Positions 52,990 to 61,123 of a DNA stretch of 64,000 nucleotides are shown piece by piece (position 1 is the first letter of the stretch; each line of letters opens with the position of its first letter). Origin of the DNA: an uncultured Sanguibacteroides sp. (GTDB lineage Bacteria > Bacteroidota > Bacteroidia > Bacteroidales > Marinifilaceae). The notes beneath the pieces are model-generated. The model was given only the letters and a program-made list of their open reading frames with translations. It made no database searches and was not told the DNA's origin. Position numbers and translations under genes: made by a program. Location of the stretch: positions 13,731-77,730 of the forward strand of contig NZ_UQRQ01000015.1 of assembly GCF_900543425.1 (NCBI RefSeq), given 5' to 3'.

Positions 52990-53721
52990 ATGAATAGGAA
53001 AAAATTATTTGGTATTATTGAAAAAGATAATCAGCACAATACGCTTAGCCGGGTATACGACCTAATGATGTTGGTTTTTATACTCTTGAGTATTGTTCCG
53101 TTAATTTTTATCGAAGACTTTCCGATTTTCAGATATATTGAAATCGTAACATTTGTGGTTTTCGTATCGGATTATATCTTAAGATGGATTACAGCTGATT
53201 ATAAGCTTAATTATAAAGGCTGGTCATTCTTGTTATATCCTTTTACACCAATGGCAATTGTCGATTTGCTATCCATTCTTCCGTGTTTGAATGCTATCGG
53301 ATCGAGTTTTAAGATTTTTCGTATTTCCCGGCTCTTCAAGATATTAAGGATTTTTAAATTTCTCCGATATTCCGATAAGATTTCGATGCTCATGCGAGTG
53401 CTCCGGAAAGAAAAATCTGTTCTTTTTTCTGTACTCTTTATTGCTTTGTTCTATATTTTTCTAACGGCTTTAATTATGTTCAACATAGAGCCACATGTAA
53501 ATCCAGTAACAGGGGAGCCAACATTTCAATCTTTTTTTGATGCATTGTACTGGGCAACTGTGACATTGACAACTGTCGGATATGGGGATTTATGTCCTGT
53601 TACAGATATTGGCAGGTGTGTAAGTATGTTCTCTTCGTTATTTGGAGTAGCAATCATTGCTTTGCCATCGGGTATTATTACGGCGAGCTATCTTGATGAA
53701 TTACGAAACGGGAAGAAGTAA
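52990..53721 (+). CDS. Voltage-gated potassium channel family ion transporter
   Basis: The 243-residue protein has the six-helix voltage-gated channel plan. S1-S3 are in residues 20-100. S4, at about 107-127, carries regularly spaced basic residues (FKIFRISRLFKILRIFKFLR). S5 (VLFSVLFIALFYIFLTALIMF) precedes the pore loop with the K+ selectivity filter TVGYGD at 195-200, and S6 (VSMFSSLFGVAIIALPSGIITASY) closes the protein. There is no C-terminal RCK or cyclic-nucleotide domain, so it is a minimal Kv-type channel, presumably for membrane potential or K+ homeostasis. It stands alone. Confidence 0.92.
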   Translation: MNRKKLFGIIEKDNQHNTLSRVYDLMMLVFILLSIVPLIFIEDFPIFRYIEIVTFVVFVSDYILRWITADYKLNYKGWSFLLYPFTPMAIVDLLSILPCLNAIGSSFKIFRISRLFKILRIFKFLRYSDKISMLMRVLRKEKSVLFSVLFIALFYIFLTALIMFNIEPHVNPVTGEPTFQSFFDALYWATVTLTTVGYGDLCPVTDIGRCVSMFSSLFGVAIIALPSGIITASYLDELRNGKK

Positions 53722-53740
53722 ATGTCTGTTTCAAAAAATT

Positions 53741-53783
53741 AAAAGCTCCGAAACCATTAGCTTTTTGAGGTTCCAGAGCTTTT
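53741..53783. terminator. Bidirectional hairpin between the K+ channel gene and tRNA-Cys
   Basis: AAAAGCTC and GAGCTTTT pair at the base, with ACC/GGT pairs further in. It can end both the channel transcript and the tRNA-Cys transcript. Confidence 0.65.
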
Positions 53784-53788
53784 GATAG

Positions 53789-53859
53789 AGGTCGGTAGCA
53801 GATTTGAACTGCTGTACACGGTTTTGCAGACCGCTGCCTAACCGCTCGGCCAACCGACC
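53789..53859 (-). tRNA. tRNA-Cys (GCA)
   Basis: On the minus strand a cloverleaf can be drawn: acceptor GGTCGGT/ACCGACC, D-arm GCCGAGCGGTTAGGC, anticodon loop CTGCAAA with anticodon GCA, and T-loop TTCAAAT. The discriminator is U, as expected for tRNA-Cys. CCA is not encoded. Confidence 0.96.
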
Positions 53860-53878
53860 CTTTTGCGATTTTGCGTGG

Positions 53879-53910
53879 CAAAGATAAGGGGTTTATTTGG
53901 AATATACAAA
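53879..53910 (-). promoter_or_regulatory. Promoter of tRNA-Cys
   Basis: On the minus strand there is TTTG (53910-53907) then, 20 bases on, TATCTTTG (53886-53879). This is the full Bacteroidetes -33/-7 arrangement, placed about 20 bases upstream of the tRNA. Confidence 0.75.
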
Positions 53911-53922
53911 TCTTGTCCGCAA

Positions 53923-54282
53923 TTATTTTGATAGCGTCACGCTGGTTGCAGCGATTTTTCCTCCTAAGGGAGGATTTAATTTGGATACTTTAATCGTGAC
54001 GTTTTTGATTTCGGGAAAAGCTTGATAAAGGGCATCGATGATCCGTTTGGCGACATGTTCCAGCAGATGGGACGGGATCATCATTTCGCGGGCAATAATT
54101 TCATAAGCCGAAAAATAATTAAGGGCATCGTTGATGTTGTCGCTTGCGGCCGCTTTTTCACAATCTGCCATGATTTTAGCATAAACCGTAAATTTGTTGC
54201 CTACACTACGTTCCGTTTCGTAACAGCCATGATAAGCAAAAAATTCCATTCCTTCGATTTCAATTATTCCTTCCATGTACAT
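53923..54282 (-). CDS. folB: Dihydroneopterin aldolase
   Basis: FolB cleaves 7,8-dihydroneopterin to 6-hydroxymethyl-dihydropterin in folate synthesis. The 119-residue protein has the family's length and motifs: MEFFAYHGCYETERSVGNKF at the start (with the conserved Tyr-His-Gly), a central LNYFSAYEIIAREM, LEHVAKRIIDAL with the conserved Glu, and the closing VTIKVSKLNPPLGGKIAATSV. An ATG two codons later (54276) is an equally good start. No other folate gene is adjacent. Confidence 0.94.
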   Translation of the reverse strand: MYMEGIIEIEGMEFFAYHGCYETERSVGNKFTVYAKIMADCEKAAASDNINDALNYFSAYEIIAREMMIPSHLLEHVAKRIIDALYQAFPEIKNVTIKVSKLNPPLGGKIAATSVTLSK

Positions 54283-54319
54283 TTACTTTCAAAAAAAAGT
54301 GATAACTTTACTCCTTTTT

Positions 54320-54418
54320 AAATACAAAAGAGTCGACAGGACGTCGACTCTTAAGATTACATTACTAACTACTAACCTAAACCATACAAACTTATGAAAA
54401 ATCTTCAATCTCTTAAAG
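54320..54418 (-). ncRNA. Candidate small RNA upstream of folB and divergent from cysQ
   Basis: On the minus strand a consensus -7 box, TACCTTTG (54431-54424), is followed about 70 bases later by a perfect 10-base-pair hairpin (AAGAGTCGAC / GTCGACTCTT, 54352-54328) with a T-rich tail (TTTTGTATTT). A promoter and terminator without a convincing ORF between them outline a transcript of roughly 90-100 bases. The -33 element is poor. The plus strand of the same stretch has a 20-codon frame (54394-54456) that I consider incidental. Confidence 0.45.
54328..54352 (-). terminator. Hairpin with T-rich tail on the minus strand
   Basis: AAGAGTCGAC and GTCGACTCTT pair perfectly around a 5-base loop. The T-rich tail lies on the minus-strand 3' side. 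No protein gene upstream needs this terminator, which is why a small RNA is proposed. Confidence 0.65.
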
Positions 54419-54681
54419 ACACTACAAAGGTAATGCCAATCTCCATTATGGTGTAATATTTATTGTTAATAAATATTATATGCATAGTTAATCTTGTTTA
54501 ATATTCTGGGCTTAATTTTTGTGTTTTTTGGCCCAATAATAGCCATCTTGTTGATATATAGTGAAATGTTAATTGTGCTGTGTAAATTGGATTGATTTTT
54601 TGTTAATTAAATGATATATTGTGATGGATGTAATTAATATTATTCGTAAGTTTATAAAACCGTTTGTTATAAGATTATGTT

Positions 54682-55533
54682 ATGGTAATAGGAAGTAAAA
54701 TAACTGGAATCCAGGAGATTGCAGAAGAGGCGGGGCATTTAATATTAGATATATATAATAAGCAGGCTTTTTCTGTGGAGTTGAAGAGTGATTTGACGCC
54801 ATTGACGGAAGCCGATAAGATATCAAGTGAGTATATTGTATTGTCTTTGCAAAAGCTTTTTCCTGGTGTCCCGATCGTGAGCGAGGAAGTTCCTTTGTCT
54901 GATTATAAGATCCGTTCCGAATGGCGGGACTTATGGATGGTTGATCCCTTGGACGGTACGAAGGAGTTTATTTACCGGAACGGGAGATTTTGTGTGAATA
55001 TTGCATTAGTGGAGGATGGAGTTCCCGTGTTTGGAATGATAAATAACGTGAAAGATGGGGAATTGGTGTGGGGAGGTGTGGATGTTGAGTGTGGAATAAA
55101 AAATGAAGAAGGGGTTGGAAAGTTAAAAACTTCTGTGGCCGGAGGTAATAAATTGAAAATTGCGGTCAGTCGGTTTAATATGACGGAAAACGAATTTCAG
55201 TATATCGATTATCTGAAGGGTTTGGGGTATGAAGTCGAATTGTTTCCGTTCGGGGCTTCTTTGAAGCAGGTCATGATTGCTAAGGGGGAAATGGATATAT
55301 GCCCTAAATTCGGAAAATGCTCGGAGTGGGACACGGCTGCCGGGCATGCTATTGTCGAAGCTTCCGGAGGGATGGTGATGAATATGGAAACCGGGAGAAA
55401 TTTGATGTATAATAAAGAGAATATATTGAGCCCTCCGTTTATTATGTTTAGTAAACGGATTCATGATTTGATTATGGCGGGAGACACTCGTTTTTATGAT
55501 TTTCAGTTGGGGGATAAGTCGGGAAATAAATAA
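54682..55533 (+). CDS. cysQ: 3'(2'),5'-bisphosphate nucleotidase CysQ
   Basis: CysQ removes the 3'-phosphate of PAP/PAPS in sulfur assimilation. The 283-residue protein belongs to the lithium-sensitive inositol-monophosphatase superfamily. It has LTPLTEADKISSEYIV, the metal-binding VSEEVP with Glu, and DPLDGTKEFIYRNGRFCVNIALVE; a second metal-site region is KCSEWDTAAGHAIVEASGG near residue 215. It is followed after 15 bases by an M18 aminopeptidase gene and is probably co-transcribed with it. Confidence 0.93.
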   Translation: MVIGSKITGIQEIAEEAGHLILDIYNKQAFSVELKSDLTPLTEADKISSEYIVLSLQKLFPGVPIVSEEVPLSDYKIRSEWRDLWMVDPLDGTKEFIYRNGRFCVNIALVEDGVPVFGMINNVKDGELVWGGVDVECGIKNEEGVGKLKTSVAGGNKLKIAVSRFNMTENEFQYIDYLKGLGYEVELFPFGASLKQVMIAKGEMDICPKFGKCSEWDTAAGHAIVEASGGMVMNMETGRNLMYNKENILSPPFIMFSKRIHDLIMAGDTRFYDFQLGDKSGNK

Positions 55534-55548
55534 TAAAAATAGGATAAA

Positions 55549-56847
55549 ATGGAAAAACAGGTAGCAAAAGAATTAATTGAATTTATACATGAGAGTCCGA
55601 CCAATTTTCATGTGGTGCTTAACGCTAAAAAGGAGTTGTTGAATCATGGTTTTAAGCAATTGTTTTCAGGTGAATCGTGGCATATCGAAAAAGGAGGAAG
55701 ATATTTTGTAACGAAAAATCACTCTTCTCTTTTTGCTTTTGAAATAGGTAGTGGAGAGATTGCGGAGGAGGGATTTAAATTGGTGTGTGCTCACAGTGAT
55801 TCTCCGACATTCAGAATAAAGCCGAATGCTGAAATGCCTGTAGCCGGAAAATATTTGAAATTGAATACGGAGGTATACGGGGGACCGATCATGTATACTT
55901 GGTTTGATCGTCCGTTGTCTATGGCCGGAAGGGTGATGCTCCGGAGTTTAAATCCGTTGAAACCCGCGACTCAATTTGTGAACTTTAAACGTCCCGTATT
56001 GATTATTCCGCATATTGCCATTCATTTTAATCGTGCCGTGAACGATCAGGGCAACCCGTTAAGTAAACAGAAGGATATGTTGCCCGTGATAGGGATGATT
56101 AATGATACGTTTGAAAAGGATAACTATTTGTTGAAATTGATAGCCGAGGAGATGAATGTGGATAAAGAGGAGATCCTTGATTTCGATTTAACCCTTTACG
56201 AGTATCAGAAAGGCTGCTTGGTAGGAGTCAATGAAGAATTTATATCTTGCGGTAAATTAGACGATTTGGCAATGGCTCATGCCGGTTTAAAGGCTTTTTT
56301 GGCTTCAGAGAAGTGTTCGAAGACCAAAGTGTTGGCTATCTTTGATAATGAAGAGGTGGGTAGCGGAACGAAGCAGGGTGCCGGTTCTCCTATTTTGAGG
56401 ACGATCGTTGAACGGATCGTTTTCGGGTTGGGTGGAACTCCGGAAGACCTGTACCGGGCTATCCATAATTCATTTATGATTTCTGCCGATATGGCACATG
56501 CTCTTCATCCGAATTATGTAGAGAAGCATGATCCGACAAATCATCCGGTGATCAACGGCGGACCTGTCATAAAGTTTAATGCCAATCAAAAATACGTGAC
56601 GGATGGTGATTCTGCGGCTGTTTTCGAGACTATTTGTAAAATGGCAGACGTGCCCTGTCAGAAGTTCGTGAATCACTCGGATATGGCGGGGGGATCTACT
56701 TTAGGCAATATATTGCTTTCCCAGATGGAGATGAGAGGTGTCGATATCGGCAATCCGATGTGGGGGATGCATTCGGTACGGGAGACCGGAGGTGTGATGG
56801 ATCATTCGTACGTGATTAAGGCATTTACGACATTCTATAATATATAA
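55549..56847 (+). CDS. M18 family aminopeptidase
   Basis: The 432-residue cytosolic metallopeptidase shows all M18 landmarks: an N-terminal IEFIHESPTNFHVVLNAK, the first metal ligand in LVCAHSDSPTFRIKP, KLDDLAMAHAGLKAF, FDNEEVGSGTKQGAGS with the catalytic and ligand Glu residues, and HALHPNYVEKHDPTNHPVINGGP. The last ligand is in the C-terminal WGMHSVRETGGVMD. Family enzymes are dodecameric and remove acidic or other N-terminal residues from peptides. It could finish degradation of imported peptides, although it is not linked to the SusCD locus by position. Confidence 0.94.
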   Translation: MEKQVAKELIEFIHESPTNFHVVLNAKKELLNHGFKQLFSGESWHIEKGGRYFVTKNHSSLFAFEIGSGEIAEEGFKLVCAHSDSPTFRIKPNAEMPVAGKYLKLNTEVYGGPIMYTWFDRPLSMAGRVMLRSLNPLKPATQFVNFKRPVLIIPHIAIHFNRAVNDQGNPLSKQKDMLPVIGMINDTFEKDNYLLKLIAEEMNVDKEEILDFDLTLYEYQKGCLVGVNEEFISCGKLDDLAMAHAGLKAFLASEKCSKTKVLAIFDNEEVGSGTKQGAGSPILRTIVERIVFGLGGTPEDLYRAIHNSFMISADMAHALHPNYVEKHDPTNHPVINGGPVIKFNANQKYVTDGDSAAVFETICKMADVPCQKFVNHSDMAGGSTLGNILLSQMEMRGVDIGNPMWGMHSVRETGGVMDHSYVIKAFTTFYNI

Positions 56848-56933
56848 GAGCGTATATTGAAGAAAGGAAGCAGGGAGTAACAGGTAGAGGATGGGCTATC
56901 TCTGTTGATTTTTTTTTAAAAGAACTTTACATG

Positions 56934-56968
56934 AAAATCCCCGGGAAATAATTATTCCCGGGGATTTT
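56934..56968. terminator. Strong terminator after the M18 gene
   Basis: AAAATCCCCGGGAA and TTCCCGGGGATTTT form a perfect 14-base-pair stem with a 7-base loop, with A and T runs built into the stem base. Confidence 0.85.
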
Positions 56969-57013
56969 GGTGTAGCCCGGTTGTTTCCGATGCTTATTTT
57001 AATGAAAAGAATA

Positions 57014-57118
57014 CTATCCGTCTATTTTGTAGTTTAATAGGAAGTTGACCGTAGCGGGATCATAGTGCGAGAAGAAAAGAGATTTTTCTTGGTCTAAAGC
57101 GATGATGGTTATTTGTTT
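57014..57118 (-). pseudogene. Possible C-terminal gene remnant
   Basis: A minus-strand frame reads ITIIALDQEKSLFFSHYDPATVNFLLNYKIDG and then stops. It looks like the natural C-terminus of a protein, but it is open for only 34 codons and its upstream part has been replaced by the end of the cupin fusion gene. I recognise no family. Confidence 0.3.
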
Positions 57119-58377
57119 TCAGGTATTACCTCGTTCAGACAAGCGATTGCATTTAGTGTACGCGGGTAACCGATATAGGGCAATAGCTGTGTAACTACGG
57201 CTAATAGGGTCTCTTTACCGTTGCCTACATTTACGTTCCCTTGGATATGGCTTTTTACCTGCGGCTCACAACCACCTTGTGATATGAGCATCGAGAAGGT
57301 CAACAACTCCCGGGTTTTCACGTCCAATCCTTTTCGGGTCTGGTAGTCTCCGAAACAGTTCCCCGAGAGGGCATACTGGATGTGCAGCTGATTCCGGGGC
57401 GAGGTCTCGTACATCTTGTCGATATGGTCGCCGAAGATAGACTTTTGTAATGCCAATCCTTTCTCCTGCCGGGTTTCAGGTGAAGTTGTCGATTGTGGTT
57501 CCAACGGTAGTTTTATGCCTTTTGCCGTCAGGCTCTTGTTGGTTATCCCTATAAAATCATATGCTTTTGCAAAACCGATATAAGGGATAGCCTGGAAAAT
57601 GACCTCCTTGATTTCGACCGCACTGATTCCGTTGTTCAATGCCGCATCCAGCAGCATCCGGTATGCACCTTCGGTTTGCAAAGCGATGGCCGAACCCATC
57701 GTAACCAGAATTCGGGTACGCGTATCCAGATTTCCGTATTTCTGTGTTTCGTCGAAAGCGAAATTACCGAACACTTCTGCCAATTCGGGATCGGACATGT
57801 AAAGTTCGTTTCCTGCCTGCCAGGCTTCGAGATTACGTTTGGCGTTATCCGAAAGACGGCATATCGCTATTGCTTTCGCGGTGGCATCAGCATACTGTTC
57901 ATCGTCCACCGGACCGAGCCATGTATTTTTGTTGGTCTGCGGATTGCATTCGATTGCCAGATGTGAAAACCAGCTGTCGGGGGCTGCTCCGTGCCAATGT
58001 ATCACGTGGGGAGCGATTTCAACCACATCACCTGGTAGCAGTTCACGGGCCGGTTTTCCTTTTTCCTGATAATATCCTCTGCCGCCCACGGCGATCAGTA
58101 TTTGTCCGCCGGTATGGCTGTGCCAGTTATTGCGGCAGCCCGGTTCGAAGGTGACATTGGATATCGGTACATTCAACTCTTTGTTGGCGGTTAACGGTGC
58201 CAACCACGATTTTCCTGTAAAATATTGTGCATATCCGGTATTTTCTTTTCCTGCCGGAAATGCACTGACGTTGCTGGGTTCTTCTTTTCCTTTCATACTC
58301 TTCTGATTTTGTGCGTTAAGCGAATTGCCTGCGCCGAGTAGTAACGCTGCAATCGCTATTATTATTTTTTGTTTCAT
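57109..58377 (-). CDS. Exported cupin / double carboxymuconolactone decarboxylase fusion protein
   Basis: From ATG at 58377 the protein has 422 residues with a signal peptide (MKQKIIIAIAALLLGAGNSLNAQ). Sixteen codons upstream is another in-frame ATG that would spoil the signal. A cupin domain follows, with metal-binding WHSH at 85-88 and the later GDVVEIAPHVIHWHGA. It is joined to two carboxymuconolactone-decarboxylase-like (AhpD-fold) domains: the first includes LDTRTRILVTMGSAIALQTEGA, the second LDVKTRELLTFSMLISQGGCEPQVKSHI. CMD-fold proteins often act as peroxidases or decarboxylases with a CxxC pair; I see a single Cys in the second domain and none in the first. The substrate is unknown. 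It is convergent with the M18 gene. Confidence 0.88.
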   Translation of the reverse strand: MKQKIIIAIAALLLGAGNSLNAQNQKSMKGKEEPSNVSAFPAGKENTGYAQYFTGKSWLAPLTANKELNVPISNVTFEPGCRNNWHSHTGGQILIAVGGRGYYQEKGKPARELLPGDVVEIAPHVIHWHGAAPDSWFSHLAIECNPQTNKNTWLGPVDDEQYADATAKAIAICRLSDNAKRNLEAWQAGNELYMSDPELAEVFGNFAFDETQKYGNLDTRTRILVTMGSAIALQTEGAYRMLLDAALNNGISAVEIKEVIFQAIPYIGFAKAYDFIGITNKSLTAKGIKLPLEPQSTTSPETRQEKGLALQKSIFGDHIDKMYETSPRNQLHIQYALSGNCFGDYQTRKGLDVKTRELLTFSMLISQGGCEPQVKSHIQGNVNVGNGKETLLAVVTQLLPYIGYPRTLNAIACLNEVIPENK

Positions 58378-58732
58378 GTGATTTGATTTTAAGAAAATAT
58401 GATCCGTTAATGCTTTTATTTTCAATGTTGTATTACAAAATTATGTGATCTCTTTCAGCTGTGCGATAGATGAATTACGTTTTTTCGTACCTAAATTACA
58501 GGCTGTGTCCCGTGCGGGGATATTTTACCTCTATCCCGGTTGTAGTCGGTTTTGTCGGAAGAGGTATTTGGGTGCTACTGTATAATAGAATTAAAAAGTT
58601 TTTGCTTTGGAAAGGGTTTCGTTTTCAGGAGAGCGATATTTATTAACAGAAGAAAGGTAAACAAAATAGTTGTCATTACGTTATTATGTGATAACAGGAG
58701 TCTAAACTATATTTAACTTAAAATTGTTTGTT
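58378..58732. other. Divergent intergenic region, cupin fusion / amino-acid permease
   Basis: No gene is seen. A plausible minus-strand -7 box (TAATTTTG at 58443-58436) lies about 60 bases upstream of the cupin fusion start. I could not place the permease promoter. Confidence 0.4.
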
Positions 58733-60181
58733 ATGGAAAAACGGAAAAGGAATATTTCCACATGGCAATTGGCATTGATGACTGCAGCTGCCGTGATTAG
58801 TTTGCGGGGGTTACCCATGATGGCTCAAGAAGAGCTGACCATGTTTTTTTATATATTTTTTGCCACTTTTCTGTTCCTTATTCCGGCGGCCTTAGTGGGT
58901 GCGGAGTTGGGAAGTGCTTTTGCGGATAAAGGCGGAGGAGTTTACACCTGGGTAAAGGAAGCTTTTAACCGGAGGATGGGATTTGCGGCTATCTTTTTAC
59001 AATGGATACAGAATGTGGTTTGGTACCCGACTGTGTTGGGATTTGCGGCTGCTTCCATTGCTTATATGATCGGAAGACCCGATCTGGCACAGAACGGTAT
59101 GTTTGTCGGTTTGTTTTCCATCGTCATGTATTGGTTTGCCACTTGGGTAACTCTTAAAGGAACTTCTATCGTTTCCCGGATAACCAGTCAGGGGTTCTTG
59201 TTGGGAACGGTACTGCCGGGTGTCGTAATTATTGTGATGGCCGTTATCTGGATTATCGGAAATAATCCGGTATCTTTCGAGCATATACCTTCCGCGGTAA
59301 GCCAGGTTGTCAACGTAGATACCGCACACCATGTGCATCCGCGTTTATTTCCTCATATCACGGGAATGAGCGATATCGCTTTTTTAGCCGGGATCTTACT
59401 TTTGTTCGCCGGGGTGGAAGTACATGCCGTGCATGCCCAGGAGATGAAAAATCCCCAAAAGCAATTTCCCGCCGCGATGTTTTTAGCCGCATTGATCTCT
59501 TTTGCTTTGTTTACTTTCGGCTCTTTGGCCGTGGCCGTTGTAACTCCTTATGACCAGATTAATTTGCAGGCCGGTTTGTTGGTGACATTTCAAGAATTGT
59601 TTAATCATTATCACGTCGGTTGGTTGACGAACGTGATGGGACTATTGGTTGCTTTCGGGGCTTTGGCCGGAGTCATGTCTTGGATATCCGGTCCCAGCCG
59701 GGGGTTATTGTGGACGGCCCGGGACGGGCAACTGCCGAATTTTATGCAAAAGACGAACAAGAACGGAATACAGATTCATATTTTAATTATACAAGGATGT
59801 ATTGTTACCGTCTTGTCATCACTATATATGATTATGGACGATGTTAGTGTGGCCTTCTTCTTGTTGAGTGCCTTGACGATTGGCCTGTACTTGTTGATGT
59901 ACATGATGATGTATGCCTCGGGGATAAGATTGAGATATACTCAACCCGATTTACCGAGAAATTACAGGATTCCGGGAGGTAACCTGGGAATGTGGCTGAT
60001 AGCGGGAATCGGTTTCCTTGCCGTTCTTTTCTCTTTTGCCGTTACGTTTTTTCCCCCGTCGCAGCTGCCTGTCGGAAGTCCGGCATTCTATACGGGATTG
60101 GTCGTTACCGGAACCGTGGTCTTTTTCGCCATACCTTTTATCATCAGTTTCGCCATGGATAAACGAAAACAAAAATCTTGA
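58733..60181 (+). CDS. APC family amino acid permease (GadC/antiporter-like)
   Basis: The protein of about 482 residues has twelve transmembrane segments. The first helix (LALMTAAAVISLRGLPMM) and PAALVGAELGSAFADKGGGVYTWVKEAF fit the APC superfamily; the order and AGILLLFAGVEVHAVHAQEMKNPQKQFP resemble the glutamate:GABA antiporter GadC subgroup. GadC itself is paired with a glutamate decarboxylase, and none is nearby, so the substrate is open. ATG at 58733 is chosen over the upstream TTG. A clear terminator follows directly. Confidence 0.9.
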   Translation: MEKRKRNISTWQLALMTAAAVISLRGLPMMAQEELTMFFYIFFATFLFLIPAALVGAELGSAFADKGGGVYTWVKEAFNRRMGFAAIFLQWIQNVVWYPTVLGFAAASIAYMIGRPDLAQNGMFVGLFSIVMYWFATWVTLKGTSIVSRITSQGFLLGTVLPGVVIIVMAVIWIIGNNPVSFEHIPSAVSQVVNVDTAHHVHPRLFPHITGMSDIAFLAGILLLFAGVEVHAVHAQEMKNPQKQFPAAMFLAALISFALFTFGSLAVAVVTPYDQINLQAGLLVTFQELFNHYHVGWLTNVMGLLVAFGALAGVMSWISGPSRGLLWTARDGQLPNFMQKTNKNGIQIHILIIQGCIVTVLSSLYMIMDDVSVAFFLLSALTIGLYLLMYMMMYASGIRLRYTQPDLPRNYRIPGGNLGMWLIAGIGFLAVLFSFAVTFFPPSQLPVGSPAFYTGLVVTGTVVFFAIPFIISFAMDKRKQKS

Positions 60182-60185
60182 TATT

Positions 60186-60209
60186 AAACGGAGCTTTTAA
60201 GCTCCGTTT
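60186..60209 (+). terminator. Terminator after the amino acid permease
   Basis: AAACGGAGCTT and AAGCTCCGTTT form a perfect 11-base-pair stem with a 2-base loop, then ATTCTTTT. It begins 4 bases after the stop codon. Confidence 0.8.
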
Positions 60210-60634
60210 ATTCTTTTCGTGATTGTTCGCGTGGAATCGGGTTAAAACCTTCGGTTTTTCATTTTGACGATCCCTCGCGAATCGATCAAAAACAGGTCGG
60301 GATGGCCTGGGGCCCGAACGGTAATTTGTCTATATTGGATTATAGGTTTACGCGTGTGTTTCTTCGGTGCTATAATTTTAAATATCTGATTATTAATATT
60401 TTATTTCGTGATTTAGTCCTGTGTGGTTTTTTCTGATTCCTGCGTGGTTTTCAATAAACTTCAATATCGAGGTGTAAACTGAATTTTATATTATAATCGT
60501 GAAATATATTGCAATATATTGTCATTATTATACTATATTTGCAAATTGAATGATATTATTGTAAAATTTTGATTACAATATTGTCGTGATAATTGATTCG
60601 TTTTGATGTTAAACACCTTGTCGGGATTATAGAT
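60210..60634. other. Intergenic region before the broken ABC-2 permease gene
   Basis: Apart from the short minus-strand remnant at 60242-60400, the 425 bases are AT rich and show no gene. There is no ATP-binding cassette gene here that could partner the permease downstream. Confidence 0.5.
60242..60400 (-). pseudogene. Possible remnant of a protein C-terminus
   Basis: A minus-strand frame of 52 codons has no start but reads convincingly as protein in its second half (ITVRAPGHPDLFLIDSRGIV, ending KMKNRRF). It probably is the tail of a gene lost upstream. I cannot assign a family. Confidence 0.3.
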
Positions 60635-61123
60635 ATGAATACCAGGAATGTTAGTTTGATAGCCTTTTACGAGATAAAAGCGATCTCGAGAGAGTGGAGT
60701 TTTAAAATGGTCACGGCACTTGTGGTGCTGATCGTGATTTTTCTTCACGTGATCACGCAAAGTAACCTGGTGGAACCGGAATGGGTTACCGTGTCGTTAC
60801 CCTCGGCCATCCCTTACACGAACGCTTGCCTGGTAAACGCGTTCCTGTTTATCGAGATCGTTTTTTTTGCCGGTAATTTTCAGCGTAAAAGTCGCGTGGA
60901 GGGAGCTAACGCGGCCCTGTCGGCACGCCCGTTTTCAAACCTGGAACTGACGTGCGGTAAAACGGCGGGGTTTTTAATTTTAATGCTTTTCCTGAGTTTT
61001 TTCCTGGGGGTGGTGGCGATATTAATTCACTTGTTCTCGAGCGACTCTCCTTTCGCTCTTTATCCTTATGTTTTTTATTTTTTCACGTTGACTTGCCCGT
61101 TACTCTTTTTTTCACGGGATTGA
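60635..61123 (+). pseudogene. ABC-2-like permease / golvesin fusion protein, 5' part
   Basis: From ATG at 60635 this part encodes 162 residues of a membrane domain with four hydrophobic segments: a start like that of ABC-2 permeases (VSLIAFYEIKAISREWSFKMVTALVVLIVIF), then FLFIEIVFFAGNFQRKSRVEGANAALSARPFSNLEL, whose cytoplasmic loop is typical of this group. It ends just after a T7 run at 61106-61112. One extra T would join it to the 3' part as CPLLFFFTGLTTGIKG. Codon use and G+C content are visibly higher than in the SusCD region, which suggests acquisition. Confidence 0.7.

Noticed and set aside
54394..54456. 20-codon plus-strand frame, MKNLQSLKDTTKVMPISIMV, as a leader peptide of cysQ
   Set aside because: It lies antisense to the better-supported minus-strand promoter/terminator pair, ends 225 bases before cysQ and has no attenuator-like structure after it.
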